A stretch of 31,426 nucleotides of DNA from the NCBI GenBank assembly GCA_938036655.1, contig CALHQS010000076.1, positions 1 to 31,426 on the forward strand. Reading direction: 5' to 3'. This stretch comes from an uncultured Candidatus Altimarinota bacterium (GTDB lineage Bacteria > Patescibacteriota > Gracilibacteria > BD1-5 > UBA2023). The position numbers and the translations under genes were made by a program. Each line of letters starts with the position of its first letter. The first letter of the stretch is position 1. Of the stretch, positions 6,522 to 16,608 are shown piece after piece. The notes below the pieces were generated by a model that saw only the letters and a list, made by a program, of their open reading frames with translations, made no database searches and had not been told where the DNA came from.

Positions 6522-7086
6522 AAAAAACTCAACACAAATCAAACGAAATATCAGATTTTTCATTGAGTCGGCGAACAAAATCCATATATCGCGCGCGATA
6601 GGTTCGCACAAGTTTTTTCAAACTTTTTCGATACTGCGGGTCACGTTCGTACGGCGGAAAAATCACCGGCATTTCAGCCAATTTTTCAATTTTTTGAAAT
6701 TGCCAATATACACGATTTTCACTCAATTCCTTAACCAAATCAAACAACGAGAAAGTTGCTGTCGGCCAGATTTTTGCGAGAAATTGCGATTGTACATTTT
6801 CCAAAAAAATCTGATCAAACGAAGTCGTACGATATCGAATAATGCGATCACGATGCGGATGGCGAGAAATATTTATTGCGAAACTATTGAGCGAATGCCA
6901 TTTTTTCCACTCGTTTTCTGTTTCTAATAAAATTTTGAAAGAATCATGATAACTCGACCAAAATTTTTGCTGAAACGCGATTTTTGAAAGCGCGCGAGCA
7001 ATGCTTTCATCATTTGAAAAATCCGGAATTGCCGGAATTTCCAAATCTTTCTGATAAGACTTTACCAGGTAATGCAAATGTTGCAT
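6520..7086 (-). CDS. Hypothetical protein, 188 aa
   Basis: The frame from ATG 7084-7086 ends at TAA 6520-6522 once TGA 6529-6531 is read as glycine (DLCGVF). A purine-rich AGAAAGGG lies before the start. The protein is soluble-looking, rich in aromatic and basic residues, with a basic C-terminal helix (LKKLVRTYRARYMDFVRRLN). No motif is recognised. Its own promoter is at 7122-7149 and its terminator at 6489-6521, so it is a single-gene unit. Function unknown. Confidence 0.6.
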
Positions 7087-7121
7087 AAAAACCCTTTCTG
7101 ATTGTTGTTGAAAACAAAAAT

Positions 7122-7149
7122 ATTATAAATAGATAAAATAATTTGTCAA
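7122..7149 (-). promoter_or_regulatory. Promoter of the 6520-7086 gene
   Basis: Minus-strand TTGACA (complement of 7144-7149), 16 bp spacer, TATAAT (complement of 7122-7127): both hexamers are perfect consensus. Confidence 0.75.
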
Positions 7150-7188
7150 ATAACTTTTTTGAAAAATTTGCAAAAATTCAAAAATCGA

Positions 7189-7194
7189 TATAAT
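7189..7194 (+). promoter_or_regulatory. -10 box upstream of yebC
   Basis: TATAAT at 7189-7194 has only a poor -35 (ATTTGC near 7166). A start point about 7 nt downstream would coincide with the ATG at 7202. Confidence 0.5.
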
Positions 7195-7201
7195 TTACGC
7201 T

Positions 7202-7288
7202 ATGCAATCACGATTTTTTCTTCATTTCCCATCAAAAATTCCTCCACCAAAACGAGGAAATTTTCTGATTTTATTTTCTATTTTTTAA
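7202..7288 (+). CDS. Possible leaderless 28-aa leader peptide before yebC
   Basis: ATG 7202 lies 7 nt after the -10 box, and the frame closes with TAA at 7286-7288, 6 nt before the yebC ATG. The peptide starts MQSRFFLHFPSKIPPPKRG and ends in a hydrophobic run. It could be a translated leader that couples to yebC, or chance in a 95-nt leader. Confidence 0.25.
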   Translation: MQSRFFLHFPSKIPPPKRGNFLILFSIF

Positions 7289-7294
7289 AAAATT

Positions 7295-8065
7295 ATGGGA
7301 CGATGACCAGTTGTGGCAGCCAAAAAAGACAAAAATGCCAAGGCAAAAGCCAAAATTAATACTATTCACTCCAAGCTCATTGCACTCGCGGCTGAAAAAT
7401 GAGCCGATCCGAATCTTAATACTTCACTTGCGGACGCAATTCACACCGCCAAAAAAGAAGGTGTAACCGCTGATGTAATTGATCGTGCCATTGCGCGTGG
7501 TGCTGGGCTCGACAAAGACGCCAAAAAAGTGGAAGAAATTTTCTACGAAGGATACGGACCGGGCGGAATTGCCGTGATTGTGCGAGCGCTTTCTGATAAT
7601 CGCAATCGCACGGCACCAAATATTCGTCATATTTTCTCAGCATTTGGTGGAAATCTCGGCGAAACAGGCTCTGTTTCCAATTTTATGTTCGATTATGTTG
7701 GAAAAATTGTGATTTCTCGTCCGGCAAATATCAACGATTTTGAAGAAAAAATTTTTGAAACACCAGCCGAAGATTATGAAATCGAAAATGAAAATATTAC
7801 GATTTGGACAGCAACGACGGACCTGTTGGAAACCAAAAAATTACTTGAAACATTTGGTTACGAAATTTTGGAATCATCATTTTTCTATCGTGCGAAAAAT
7901 TATACGAGTGTGACAGATTTTGAGATTGCACTCAAATTGTACAAATTGTTCGATGAATTCGACGAAGATGAAGATGTGGAAGTAGTATGGAATAATGCTG
8001 ATGTTGACGACGCACTTTGGGCAGAAGTGGAAAAATTTGTCAGCGAAAGAAAATTCCGCACATAA
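7295..8065 (+). CDS. yebC: YebC/PmpR family protein
   Basis: A 256-residue member of the YebC (TACO1) family, linked to translation of difficult sequences such as proline runs and, in some bacteria, to transcriptional regulation. The N-terminus MGRGPVVAAKK fits the MGRGP subgroup, and its second glycine is TGA. A second TGA gives the conserved glycine-aspartate-proline segment EKGADPNLN. ADAIHTAKKEGV, DVIDRAIARG and the FYEGYGPGGIAVIV hallmark follow, then the acidic third domain. The CGA in MGRGP shows that CGA is still arginine. The next gene starts 49 nt downstream with its own promoter. Confidence 0.95.
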
Positions 8066-8067
8066 AT

Positions 8068-8095
8068 TTGAAATTTTTTTGATTTGACATATAAT
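8068..8095 (+). promoter_or_regulatory. Promoter of the 8115 operon
   Basis: TTGAAA (8068-8073), 16 bp spacer, TATAAT (8090-8095), about 13 nt of leader before the ATG. Confidence 0.65.
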
Positions 8096-8114
8096 GTAAA
8101 AAATAATTTTTTCT

Positions 8115-8537
8115 ATGTCAGAAAATAAGCAAAACAACGAGCAAAACGCTCAAACTCCACGACAAAAAACTTCAAACGAAAATCTTTTGAAGCGCGTGAG
8201 TGTTCATCCGCTTACGAGTTTTGATGAGGTAAAATTTTTGGATTTGCTCGAACATTCTCTTTCCCTTTCAACTTTTGAAAAAAAGCGCGTGATTGATAGC
8301 GTTTCCAATCTTTCACAATTTCAGATTGATGAACTGATGAAAGTATTTGAAGATGAGCGCGTAGAATTCCGAAAATTGGTCGCAACGGAAGGCGAAATCA
8401 TTAAAGGATTGGTTGTGAAGGCACAGAACGAATGGGAACAACTCAAAGACATTTATACAGAAGAAGCGCGCGCTGCCGAACAAGCGCGACTTGATGAACA
8501 AAAAGCCGACGAAATCAAAAAAACTCTTGGACTCTAA
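8115..8537 (+). CDS. Hypothetical coiled-coil protein
   Basis: 140 residues, no UGA. The first 25 are polar and Asn/Gln-rich (disordered). A helical domain follows (residues 35-100, with SLSTFEKKRVIDSVSNLSQ), and the last 40 are a charged helix (IYTEEARAAEQARLDEQ). There is no signal peptide or membrane segment. It is first in a tight operon with the PriA-like gene (1 nt gap) and the PBP2 gene. The family is not recognised; it may be a CPR-conserved cytoplasmic protein. Confidence 0.65.
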   Translation: MSENKQNNEQNAQTPRQKTSNENLLKRVSVHPLTSFDEVKFLDLLEHSLSLSTFEKKRVIDSVSNLSQFQIDELMKVFEDERVEFRKLVATEGEIIKGLVVKAQNEWEQLKDIYTEEARAAEQARLDEQKADEIKKTLGL

Positions 8538-8538
8538 T

Positions 8539-9459
8539 ATGCTTGCAAAAATTATTCCGCACGGCACATCTTTTTCAACCGAACCCCTCACATATTTTGT
8601 GGGGGATTCTTTTCGTTCGGAAATTTTTCCTGGACAATTGGTCGAGATTCCGTATGGTAAAAAAAATATTTTGTGAGTTGTTGCTGAAGTTTTTGAGAAC
8701 CACTTTGAAAAAAATGATGAAAATTTTGGCGTTGCTATCGTCGGAAAATTTGCAAATTTTCGTGGTGACAACTCTGAGGAAACCTTCGATATCAAAAGCA
8801 TTTCGGCGATTATTGATCCTAAGCCGATTCTCGCACCATATCAGCTTCGGACTATTGAGCGCCTCGCGATGAAATACATTCTTCCGATTCACAAAGCGCT
8901 AGCAATTTTTTTAAATGAACCGACATTGCGACGCTTGCAAAAATACAATTTCCCACTCGAAAAATTGAAGAAAATTGAAGAAAATATTCTCAAAAATGAA
9001 ATTTTCATTTCCAAAAATGAAATTATTTCTCCGCAACTTTTGGTTCCATTTTTGAAAAAAAATCTCGTCATTGTCGTACCAGATGATATTTTGCTTGCGC
9101 GATTTGAAAATTTTTTTCAAAAAAATCCTGAAATTTTGGATAAAAAAATCACATTTTATCCCAGCGAAATGACCGAAACAAAGCGTGCGCAGGCATTTGT
9201 TGATATTTATAATAAAAAAAGTGAAATAATAATTTGAACTCGGCGACTTCTGCAGTATAATCTGAGTCGTTATGATGAAATTTGGTATTTAGAAGATAGT
9301 TTTTCGGGTGAGTATTTTCACTATCCTGTACGGATTGCATATACGGATTTTCTCGCTCACATAGCGGATTCTGAACAATTTTCAATAAAAATTTTTTCCA
9401 GCACGCCGCGACTCAAAACGCTTTCGCAGTTTCATTTTTTTGACCTCCATCATCTCTAA
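8539..9459 (+). CDS. Short, degenerate PriA-like primosomal protein
   Basis: 306 residues compared with roughly 700 for normal PriA (replication restart helicase). The N-terminal DNA-binding domain is recognisable (PGQLVEIPYGKKNILGVVAEV, split here by a TGA glycine). The first helicase lobe keeps the fold-order landmarks: a VVPDDILLARF segment like the PriA VPEIALT region, then IIIGTRRLL (the GTRSA motif, its glycine a TGA) and YLEDSF in place of DEEH. The Walker A loop (GSGKT) is missing, as are the zinc-binding insert and the whole second helicase lobe. It therefore cannot be a conventional ATPase. It overlaps an operon with PBP2 (3 nt gap). Confidence 0.75.
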
Positions 9460-9462
9460 AAT

Positions 9463-11865
9463 ATGGCAAAACAAAATATTGAAGTCTATCTTTCCCGACT
9501 GGGACGATATTTCAAAAATCTTGATAGAATCGGGAAAATGTGGTATATTTTGGCGGGTTTTTCGCTCATTTTGGTGACCGCGCTTTTTTCGTTCACGATT
9601 CTCAATCACGATTTTTATAAAAATCTCGCGGATTATTATCAAAAAACCACTGTCACTAACCCTGATTCTCGCGGAACTATCAGCTCTTCCAATGCCTCAC
9701 TTCATGGAACCGTAGCGGTTTCAACGGATCTGGGAACGCTCGCGATTGACCCTGTGCAGACAGGCTCTACAACCAAACTTCTTGATCTGCTTGGAACAGC
9801 CGTGGTCACACAATTTTGTTCACAAGAAACACGTGCCAATTGTATCGAAAATATTGCATCCTACACGCGCAACGAAGAACTCAAAACGACACAAAATCTG
9901 AGTGATGAAGAACTCAAAAAACGCGTCGCAGAATATATTAAGTGACGCATGAATACTCCGGTGGAAAGCATGTTTTTGGCGGAAAATCTGAGTGACGAGG
10001 CTATCAACCAAATTAATAATCTCAACAATCCGGCACTTTTTTTCGCATCGAACAATCTTTATGTGAATCCGACAAAAGTTCAGAATGGCGATGATTTGGC
10101 AAGTAAATTGGCGGGAATTATTGGGAAAACGGCCGATGAAATCAAACCGGCGTTTGTAGTCAAGCAAAAACGACATTTAGAAATTATTCGAAAAATGAAT
10201 ATTGCGACGCACGACCTCGTAGAAAATGCACTTGAAAAAAATCGCGAAACTACCAAGCAAGCCATTGCTGACGCGCGCTCTAAGGTTTCTGACACCAAAG
10301 AAAAAAAGGCAGCCGAAGAAGCTGCACTATTGGAGTACGCCATTTATCCGTTTATAAAAATTGAACCAAATCTCGTACGTTACTACCCAGAATGAAGCGC
10401 GATGGGGCAAATTACAGGATATGTGAATGGCGAGGGTGTCGGTCAATATGGGATAGAGGGGTATTTTGAAAAAGATTTACAAGGCGAAGCCCCAAAGCAA
10501 GTCATCACCAAAGATAGTAGCGGCCGTCCATTACGCGATTATACATCAACTGGAAGTATTTCTGGGCAAAATGGAGCCAATATCACGCTCACGATTGACC
10601 GAAATATCCAAAAAGAAGTTTCAAAAATTCTCGCAAAAAATGTGAAAAATTTTCGAGCAAATCGCGGAAGTGTAATTGTTACTGATCCAAAAACTGGCGC
10701 TATCACCGCGATGGTCAATTATCCAAGTTATGACCCAAATCAGTTTACAGAAGTTCATGAAATTGAGCCCGTACAATACGCTGATTATCCAAAACCAGGA
10801 TATGATTTGTTCGGATTTCCGATGTTTGTGGTGGATTCTGAAAAAGGAACACTCACACACAATATTGATGGGAAGCTTGTCAAACTTCGACAAGCCACGG
10901 ATGATGAAATCAATAATAATGCGATTCAAAAATTCAAATACAAAAATGGCTACGGGGTAGGAAATTATCAAAATAGCGTGATTTCTGCACTCTACGAACC
11001 TGGTTCGGTTTTTAAGGCTATTACTGTTGCTATTGGGCTTGATACGGGCGAAATTACTCCGAATATGAGTTATTATGATAAAAACTCAGTAACACTTGAT
11101 TATGGTGGAGGTGCAAAAACTGTCATCAGCAACTATTCAAAATCCCGTTGTGGTGGGCGACATACCTACACTTCTGCTCTCAACTGGTCGTGTAATGTCG
11201 GAATGATTGACATCGTTGAAAAAGTCGGGCGCTCACTTTTTGACTCATATATTCGAAATTTTGGATTTGGTTCAAAATCTGATCTCACGATTGATGGTGA
11301 GGTTTTCAGTCAAATTGCTCCATATGACCGCTGGTCGCGCGCGCAATTTTTTACAATGTCGTTCGGTCAGGGTATTAGTATCACGATGCTTCAAATGGCC
11401 GCAGCGTACAATGTCCTCGCAAATGGAGGAATCTATATGCAGCCATATATTGTTGAATCGATCACGTATCCAAATAACAAAAAAATTGACAATGTACCGA
11501 TTCAGCTACGTCGCGTAATCAAAGAGGAAACTTCTAAAACCATTACTGCAATGCTCGTAGATGGTGTGAGAAATGGGTACGCAGCTGCGGGCGCCGTTTC
11601 TGGTTACACAATGGCTGGAAAAACAGGGACCTCTCAGATCCCATACAAAGGAACCTATGAGAATCTCTATTTCCATCAGGCAGTTGGACATACTGTGACT
11701 TCATATGGTGGCTATGCACCGGCTTATAATCCAAAATTTGTCATGGTAGTGATGCTTGAGCGGCCGCGAACTTCCGGAGACTCTGAAAAAACTGCCGCTG
11801 CGTTGTACAAAGAAATTGCCTCATATTTGCTCACATATTACAATGTACCAAAATGGCAAGACTAA
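9463..11865 (+). CDS. Class B penicillin-binding protein (FtsI/PBP2 type transpeptidase)
   Basis: An 800-residue membrane-anchored transpeptidase that cross-links peptidoglycan. A basic cytoplasmic head is followed by one membrane segment (about residues 26-46, WYILAGFSLILVTALF), an extended dimerisation region, then the catalytic domain. The active-site motifs are complete: S515-V-F-K518 (EPGSVFK), S576-C-N578 and K720-T-G (KTGTS). Two TGA glycines occur, one in EYIKGRMN and one in YYPEGSAMG, the latter in the conserved YP-G segment before GQYGIEGYF. It is last in the operon and followed by a terminator. FtsI (septal) and MrdA (elongation) types cannot be told apart from this alone. Confidence 0.93.
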
Positions 11866-11895
11866 AAAAATCCTCTTTTGAGGATTTTATTTTTA
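11864..11895. terminator. Bidirectional terminator between PBP2 and tlyA
   Basis: AAAATCCTC (11867-11875) pairs with GAGGATTTT (11880-11888), with T-rich sequence on both sides. It serves the converging genes. Confidence 0.75.
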
Positions 11896-12618
11896 TGCAT
11901 TTTTGAGCGCGTAAACCCATTCTTGATTACCTGCCTCACCAATGAGCACGGATTTTTCTTTTTGTAAAATTTCAAAATTATTTTCTCACAAAAATTTTTC
12001 AAAATTTCCCATCGCTTCGAAAATAATTTTTTCATTTTTTGGAACGCCCGACTTCGTGATATAATCCTTTCCCACTTCAAACTGCGGTTTAAAAAGAATG
12101 ATAAAAATCGTATTTTTCTGCGAAAGATTTTTCATCGACAAAAGAATTTTCTGCAACGAAATAAATGACGCGTCACACACGATAATATCGTATTTTTTGT
12201 GAGTAGAAAATTCGCGGATATCGGTATTTTCGCACGAAGTCACGCGCGGATTTTGGCGTAAGACATCAGCGAGCTGCCGCGTTCCTACATCGACCGCATC
12301 AATATGCTGAGCACCATTTTCCAGCAAAATCTGCGTAAATCCGCCCGTGGACGCCCCTACATCAAGACATTCCGCATTTTGAATTTTCGCGCGAATTTCA
12401 TCATGATGCTCCAAAAATCCATGAAGTTTTTCTGCACTGCGCGACACCCAATGAATTTTTTGATTTTCCAAAATTTCGATCACATCTTCGGCAATCATTT
12501 TTTCAGACGCACGCGAAATCGCGATTTTATTTTTTAAAATCAGACCGGCGTCAATAAATTGCTGAACTTTATTGCGCGAAAAACCGTATGTTTGAGCAAT
12601 ATATTTGTCAATTCGCAT
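11893..12618 (-). CDS. tlyA: TlyA-type rRNA 2'-O-methyltransferase
   Basis: A 241-residue TlyA/hemolysin A family protein that methylates ribose in 16S/23S rRNA. It has an N-terminal S4 RNA-binding domain (MRIDKYIAQTYGFSRNKVQQ), the linker SRSAEKLHGFLE, then the FtsJ-like methyltransferase core with the SAM motif LDVGASTGGFT and DVGTRQL. The downstream acidic motif IIVCDASFISL and the IILFKPQFEVGK block follow. TGA 11986-11988 is glycine, adding the last 32 residues (to YALKNA). It starts one base after the pth stop, so the two are co-transcribed. The name hemolysin is historical; rRNA methylation is the expected role. Confidence 0.93.
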
Positions 12619-12619
12619 A

Positions 12620-13150
12620 TTATTTTTCTAAAAAACCTTGCACTCGCACGAGCGCTTCTGGAAAAATTTCGGTTTGCAAAATATTTTTTTCATCAAGCGA
12701 AAATTTGGACAAAACCCAATCCGAAACCGATAATCGATCATTGCGACCAATACCAATTTTGAGGCGAGAAAATTCATCGGTTCCGAGTTTGGCGATAATA
12801 TCGCGCAGACCATTCTGACCGCCATGACTTCATTTTTCGCGAAGGCGAATTTTTCCAAACTCCATATCAATATCATCAGAAATGACAAGCAAATTTTCAA
12901 TCGGAATTTTATAAAAATTCATAATTTTTGAAACCGCATTTCCAGAAAGATTCATAAAAGTCATCGGCTTGACGAGCAAAATTTTTTCGCCAGCAATATT
13001 TTTTTCTGCTATCAGTGCTTCAAAATTGGAATCCGAAAAATCAGAAAAATCCCATTCTGAGCATAAAAAATCCATCATCAAAAACCCGACATTGTGCCGA
13101 GTTTCGCGGTATTGATTTCACGGATTTCCGAGTCAAACAATTATTTTCAT
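12620..13150 (-). CDS. pth: Peptidyl-tRNA hydrolase
   Basis: A 176-residue enzyme that releases peptides from peptidyl-tRNA dropped by ribosomes. MKIIVGLGNPGNQYRETRHN carries the family signature with Asn9 and catalytic His19. Downstream are KPMTFMNLSG, VISDDIDM and GSHGGQNGLRDI. Three glycines are TGA: Gly6 and Gly11 of VGLGNPG and the first glycine of GSHGG, all nearly invariant. This is the clearest proof of recoding in the window. The start is fixed by the motif. The promoter at 13160-13187 leaves a leader of only 2-4 nt. Confidence 0.96.
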
Positions 13151-13159
13151 ATTTTTGAA

Positions 13160-13187
13160 AGTGTACAAGAAAAACAGAAAAAGTCAA
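13160..13187 (-). promoter_or_regulatory. Promoter of pth-tlyA
   Basis: Minus-strand TTGACT (complement of 13182-13187), 16 bp spacer, TACACT (complement of 13160-13165), 9 nt before the pth ATG. Confidence 0.65.
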
Positions 13188-13208
13188 AAAGAAAAAGTTG
13201 ACAAATAT

Positions 13209-13238
13209 TTGACAAAAAGAAATAAAATGTGCTACACT
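13209..13238 (+). promoter_or_regulatory. Promoter of the secreted-protein/pilT operon
   Basis: TTGACA (13209-13214), 18 bp spacer, TACACT (13233-13238) with an extended TG. A second TTGACA lies 11 bp upstream at 13198-13203. Confidence 0.6.
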
Positions 13239-13269
13239 GCCATTGTTATTTTAATTTTCTTCTTTTTTT

Positions 13270-14391
13270 ATGAAAAAACGAATTTTGGGAACGGGAATTG
13301 CGCTTTTGATGGCGACAAATATTTTTGCAAATGCGGTTTCTGCACAAGGGCTTGATGGCGAAAATCCGCTTGTAGAAGACAAAAAGACAACAGAAGAAAA
13401 TATCACACTTTCTGCGGCGCCAGTAATACGCGGAACAGCTTGGCAGATGGATAGTTCGGAAATGTGGAAATTTTTGCATTGTGCGTTCGTGAAACAAGGC
13501 TTGCTTTGGAATAAGCCTGTGAGCGACTATGCAAACCCGACAACTTGTGGAAATATCGACACTTCACCACTTATTTCAAATAATTCTCGCCTTGAAGCAC
13601 AGCGTCGTCTCGTGGAAGAATTTATCAAAAATCAGAACAAAAATTCACAAAATCAGTCTCATAATTCCACTGAAAAACATTTTTCTCTTACGGATTATCG
13701 CGCTTTTGGTGAAGAAATTAAATTTCTCAATTCATTCGAAAAACGAGATAAAACTATTGGAAATTGGACGCAATTTTTGACTTCTGTGAATGATTTCTTG
13801 AAAAAATATCCAAATCTTCCAGAACGAACAAAAACTCAGCTTGTAATGATGGGATTTGGTTCAAATCTCAAAATTTCTCACGATCAATTCAAGAGAATTA
13901 TCGCGGCACATCGCCTTGATGAAATTCAGAAAATTACCGATAAATCGAATCACCTCAGTGACGATGAAATCGTACATTTGGCAACTTTTTTACTTCCAGA
14001 CAGCAAAATCAATATCGTTCGAAAAAATACAACGCAAAATTCAGCACAATTTTTGAATAATATCACATTCAATCCTATCAGCAAAGATGGAAAATTGCTT
14101 GATATCGCCACTTTTAACATTGAGTTGCGCAATGCGCCAAATTGGGTAACACTCGATAACACGAACACAATCAGCAATTCGTTTAACCTCAAAATTCACG
14201 AAAACAATATCAATTTTAACGAAAATTTCTCAAAAGAATTCCAAATCATCCTTACAAATAAAAAAACGGGGAAAGTTTTTATGGAAACCATTTCTCTCAA
14301 TGTTTTGGATTACGAATCAACGGATAATGTTTTGTTGTTCAGTATTCCACAACTTACACTTGAACTTTTTAAATTCACAACTTCTAACTAA
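13270..14391 (+). CDS. Secreted protein of unknown function, operon with pilT
   Basis: 373 residues without UGA. A signal peptide is evident (MKKRILGTGIALLMATNIFA, then NAVSAQG with an AxA cleavage site). The mature part has two cysteines (LHCAFV and TTCGN), a mixed central region with Asn/Gln/Ser-rich linkers, and a C-terminal beta-rich stretch (FNIELRNAPNWVTLD and ILTNKKTGKVFMETISLNVL), like a cadherin- or Ig-like sandwich. pilT follows 6 nt after its stop, so a role at the cell surface with pili is possible, but this rests on context only. Confidence 0.7.
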   Translation: MKKRILGTGIALLMATNIFANAVSAQGLDGENPLVEDKKTTEENITLSAAPVIRGTAWQMDSSEMWKFLHCAFVKQGLLWNKPVSDYANPTTCGNIDTSPLISNNSRLEAQRRLVEEFIKNQNKNSQNQSHNSTEKHFSLTDYRAFGEEIKFLNSFEKRDKTIGNWTQFLTSVNDFLKKYPNLPERTKTQLVMMGFGSNLKISHDQFKRIIAAHRLDEIQKITDKSNHLSDDEIVHLATFLLPDSKINIVRKNTTQNSAQFLNNITFNPISKDGKLLDIATFNIELRNAPNWVTLDNTNTISNSFNLKIHENNINFNENFSKEFQIILTNKKTGKVFMETISLNVLDYESTDNVLLFSIPQLTLELFKFTTSN

Positions 14392-14397
14392 TCCCTT

Positions 14398-15447
14398 ATG
14401 AATCCAAAATTCATTTCACTCATTGAAGAGGTTATCAAAAATAATATTTCGGATTTGCATCTCGGAAGCAATGAGCCGCCATACATTCGTAACAAAACTG
14501 GCGGAATCGTGCCAGTTGCTCAATATGGAGTTATCAGTGATGAAGAAATTCACGCAATCGCCGAAAGTCTTATTGGACGACCATTTGCGGAACATACAAT
14601 CGATGTGTCATTTGAACACCAATGAACGCGTTTTCGTGTCAATATTTCTCACACAATCAATGGAATGACAATTGCACTTCGTACGATTCCATCACAAATT
14701 CCAGAACCAGCAGAAATTGCACTTCCCAATAGTCTGTTAGATATTACCAATGGAAGTAAGGGAATTATTCTTGTGACAGGACCGACTGGATCAGGAAAAT
14801 CCACCACAATGGCAACTATGCTTGAATATATCAACCGAACAAGTCGTAGGCATATTATCACATTGGAGGATCCAGTGGAGTTTGTGTACAAAAATAAATT
14901 ATCACTCATTCATCAGCGCGAGCTTGGGAAACATTTTGATAGTTTTTCAAATGGGATTCGCTCCATTCTCCGTGAAGATCCGGACGTTGTGGTGGTTGGT
15001 GAAATGCGCGACCTTGCAACGATTGAGGCAGCTATCACGCTCGCAGAAACGGGACATATTGTATTTTCAACGCTTCATACGAATGATACAGTGCAGACAG
15101 TGGATCGAATCATTCAATCATTCCCATCCGATATGCAAAATCAAATTCGTATGCAACTCGGCCTCACGATGCGGGCGATTGTTTCTCAAATACTCCTTCC
15201 AAAAGCAGATGGGACTGGTCGTGTGGTGGCTCGTGAAATTATGTTCAATAACGATTCTATTAGAAATCTTATTATTCGCGGTGATACGCAACATCTCTAT
15301 TCAACAATTGAGATCAGCAAACAGGACAACATGATTCTAATGGATGAATCACTACAACGACTCATAGAAAATGGTACTGTCAGCGAAAGTGTTGCAAAAT
15401 ACAGCATGCGCGACCCTTCTCGCTTACAAATGTTCAAGAAAAAATAA
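14398..15447 (+). CDS. pilT: PilT-type retraction ATPase
   Basis: A 349-residue hexameric ATPase that powers retraction of type IV pili. All family boxes are present: Walker A GPTGSGKST (residues 128-136), Asp box IITLEDPVEFVY, Walker B DPDVVVVGEMRD and His box GHIVFSTLHTND. The N-terminal PAS-like domain carries the family SDLHLGSNEPP segment. One TGA glycine (EHQGTRFRVN) lies at a conserved position (the GxxRFRVN motif). It is second in an operon behind a secreted protein and ends in a perfect 24-nt palindromic terminator. The pilin at 4426 is a likely partner. No pilB, pilC or pilD lies in the window. Confidence 0.95.
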
Positions 15448-15471
15448 AAAAATCCCGATCGGGATTTTTTT
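15446..15471 (+). terminator. pilT terminator
   Basis: A perfect palindrome: AAAAAATCCCGA pairs with TCGGGATTTTTT (15447-15470), followed by T. Confidence 0.8.
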
Positions 15472-15516
15472 GAGTTTTCAGTTTTTTGATATAATTAATA
15501 TATTATAATTTTTTCC

Positions 15517-16209
15517 ATGATTCTTTCTGTGTTGAGATTTATCTACTTTTTTGTGATAAAAAACCATTTTTCAGTGTTTCACGAAAATATATTTCCCAAA
15601 AATATTTCACACAATATCGTCCAATTGGAAAATACAACATATTTTGAAAATCACAAATTAATCTCATTGATTCAAAATGCATTTTCAGATTCAGAAAATA
15701 TTTTTTATGGTTGCAGATGGGGAGATTTTATAGAAATCCCGAAAAAATTGTCACCATATATCACGAGCGCAACGCAACTTTGTCTCGAAAATATGCCTCC
15801 AAGTGCGAAAATTCCAGAAATTTTTATTTTTCTCATCAATGAGAAGAATCAACTTGTGAGCAATACTCGAGAAATTTCCGAAAATACCAAAATTTTTCTC
15901 TTAACTCGGAGCAATTTTCGAGAAGAGGAGAATGAAGAAAACCTTGTAATCAGCGGTTTTTATTTGTTTGAGTGAAAAATTATTGAATGAAAATGCATGG
16001 TTGGTCAATGCATTGTTCCAACAACCAAATTAAGCGAACTATTTTCACAAGAATTTTTTGAAGAGAACCCAGATGAACGAGATTTTCAAAAAGATTATAT
16101 GAATTACATAAAAGATTTTTCGTTTCAAAATGGAGAAACTCATCTCTTTTTCCGTGAAAATGAGCCAATAGAAAGCCTGATTTTCTTTGTTACATATGGG
16201 CACGGGTAA
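15517..16209 (+). CDS. Hypothetical protein, 230 aa
   Basis: The frame opens at ATG 15517 and closes at TAA 16207-16209 when two TGA codons (FEGKIIEGKCMVGQ) are glycine. The N-terminus is hydrophobic and aromatic (ILSVLRFIYFFVIKNHF), possibly a membrane anchor. The rest is soluble, with acidic patches. A TATAAT ends 7 nt before the start codon, suggesting a leaderless mRNA, though no good -35 is seen. No family is recognised. It is followed by a bidirectional terminator shared with rplT. Confidence 0.6.
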
Positions 16210-16238
16210 TAAAAAATCCCCAATTAGGGAATTTTTTA
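16210..16238. terminator. Bidirectional terminator shared with rplT
   Basis: AAAAAATCCCC and GGGAATTTTTT flank AATTA, between two converging genes. Confidence 0.75.
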
Positions 16239-16583
16239 TTTTGTAACGGTTTTTACTACTGCTTCGAACACCTGAGGATGAGCAATAGCCAAGTTTGAAA
16301 GAACTTTTCGGTTCAATTTTACTTTATTTACGTAAAGATTATGAATGAAAGTTGAGTAGTTTGTACCAAGTGGACGAACTGCATTGTTCAAACGAACAGT
16401 CCAAAGACGACGGAACTGACGTTTTTTCAAACGACGTCCAACATACGAATTCTGACCAGCCTTCATGATTGCATTTTTTGCACGAGAATATACATTCCCA
16501 TTCATACGACGATATCCCTTCGCAAGCGCAAGGACATTTTTATGTCGTTTGTGTGTCATCACACCGCGTTTTACACGAGCCAT
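16236..16583 (-). CDS. rplT: Ribosomal protein bL20
   Basis: A 115-residue large-subunit protein needed for early 50S assembly. The start MARVKRGVMTHKRHKNVLAL and the basic N-terminal helix (SRAKNAIMKAGQNSYVGRRLKKR) are diagnostic, as is the C-terminal globular block (LNNAVRPLGTNYSTFIHNL). No UGA codon. It is last in rpsT-infC-rpmI-rplT, with the bidirectional terminator overlapping its stop. In E. coli L20 represses its own operon; whether that holds here is not visible. Confidence 0.97.
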   Translation of the reverse strand: MARVKRGVMTHKRHKNVLALAKGYRRMNGNVYSRAKNAIMKAGQNSYVGRRLKKRQFRRLWTVRLNNAVRPLGTNYSTFIHNLYVNKVKLNRKVLSNLAIAHPQVFEAVVKTVTK

Positions 16584-16608
16584 AATATCAAATTGTTAGG
16601 AAATAAAA

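Noticed and set aside
9463..11865. Three separate genes or a frameshifted PBP
   Set aside because: The pieces share one frame and are separated only by TGA codons at conserved glycines.
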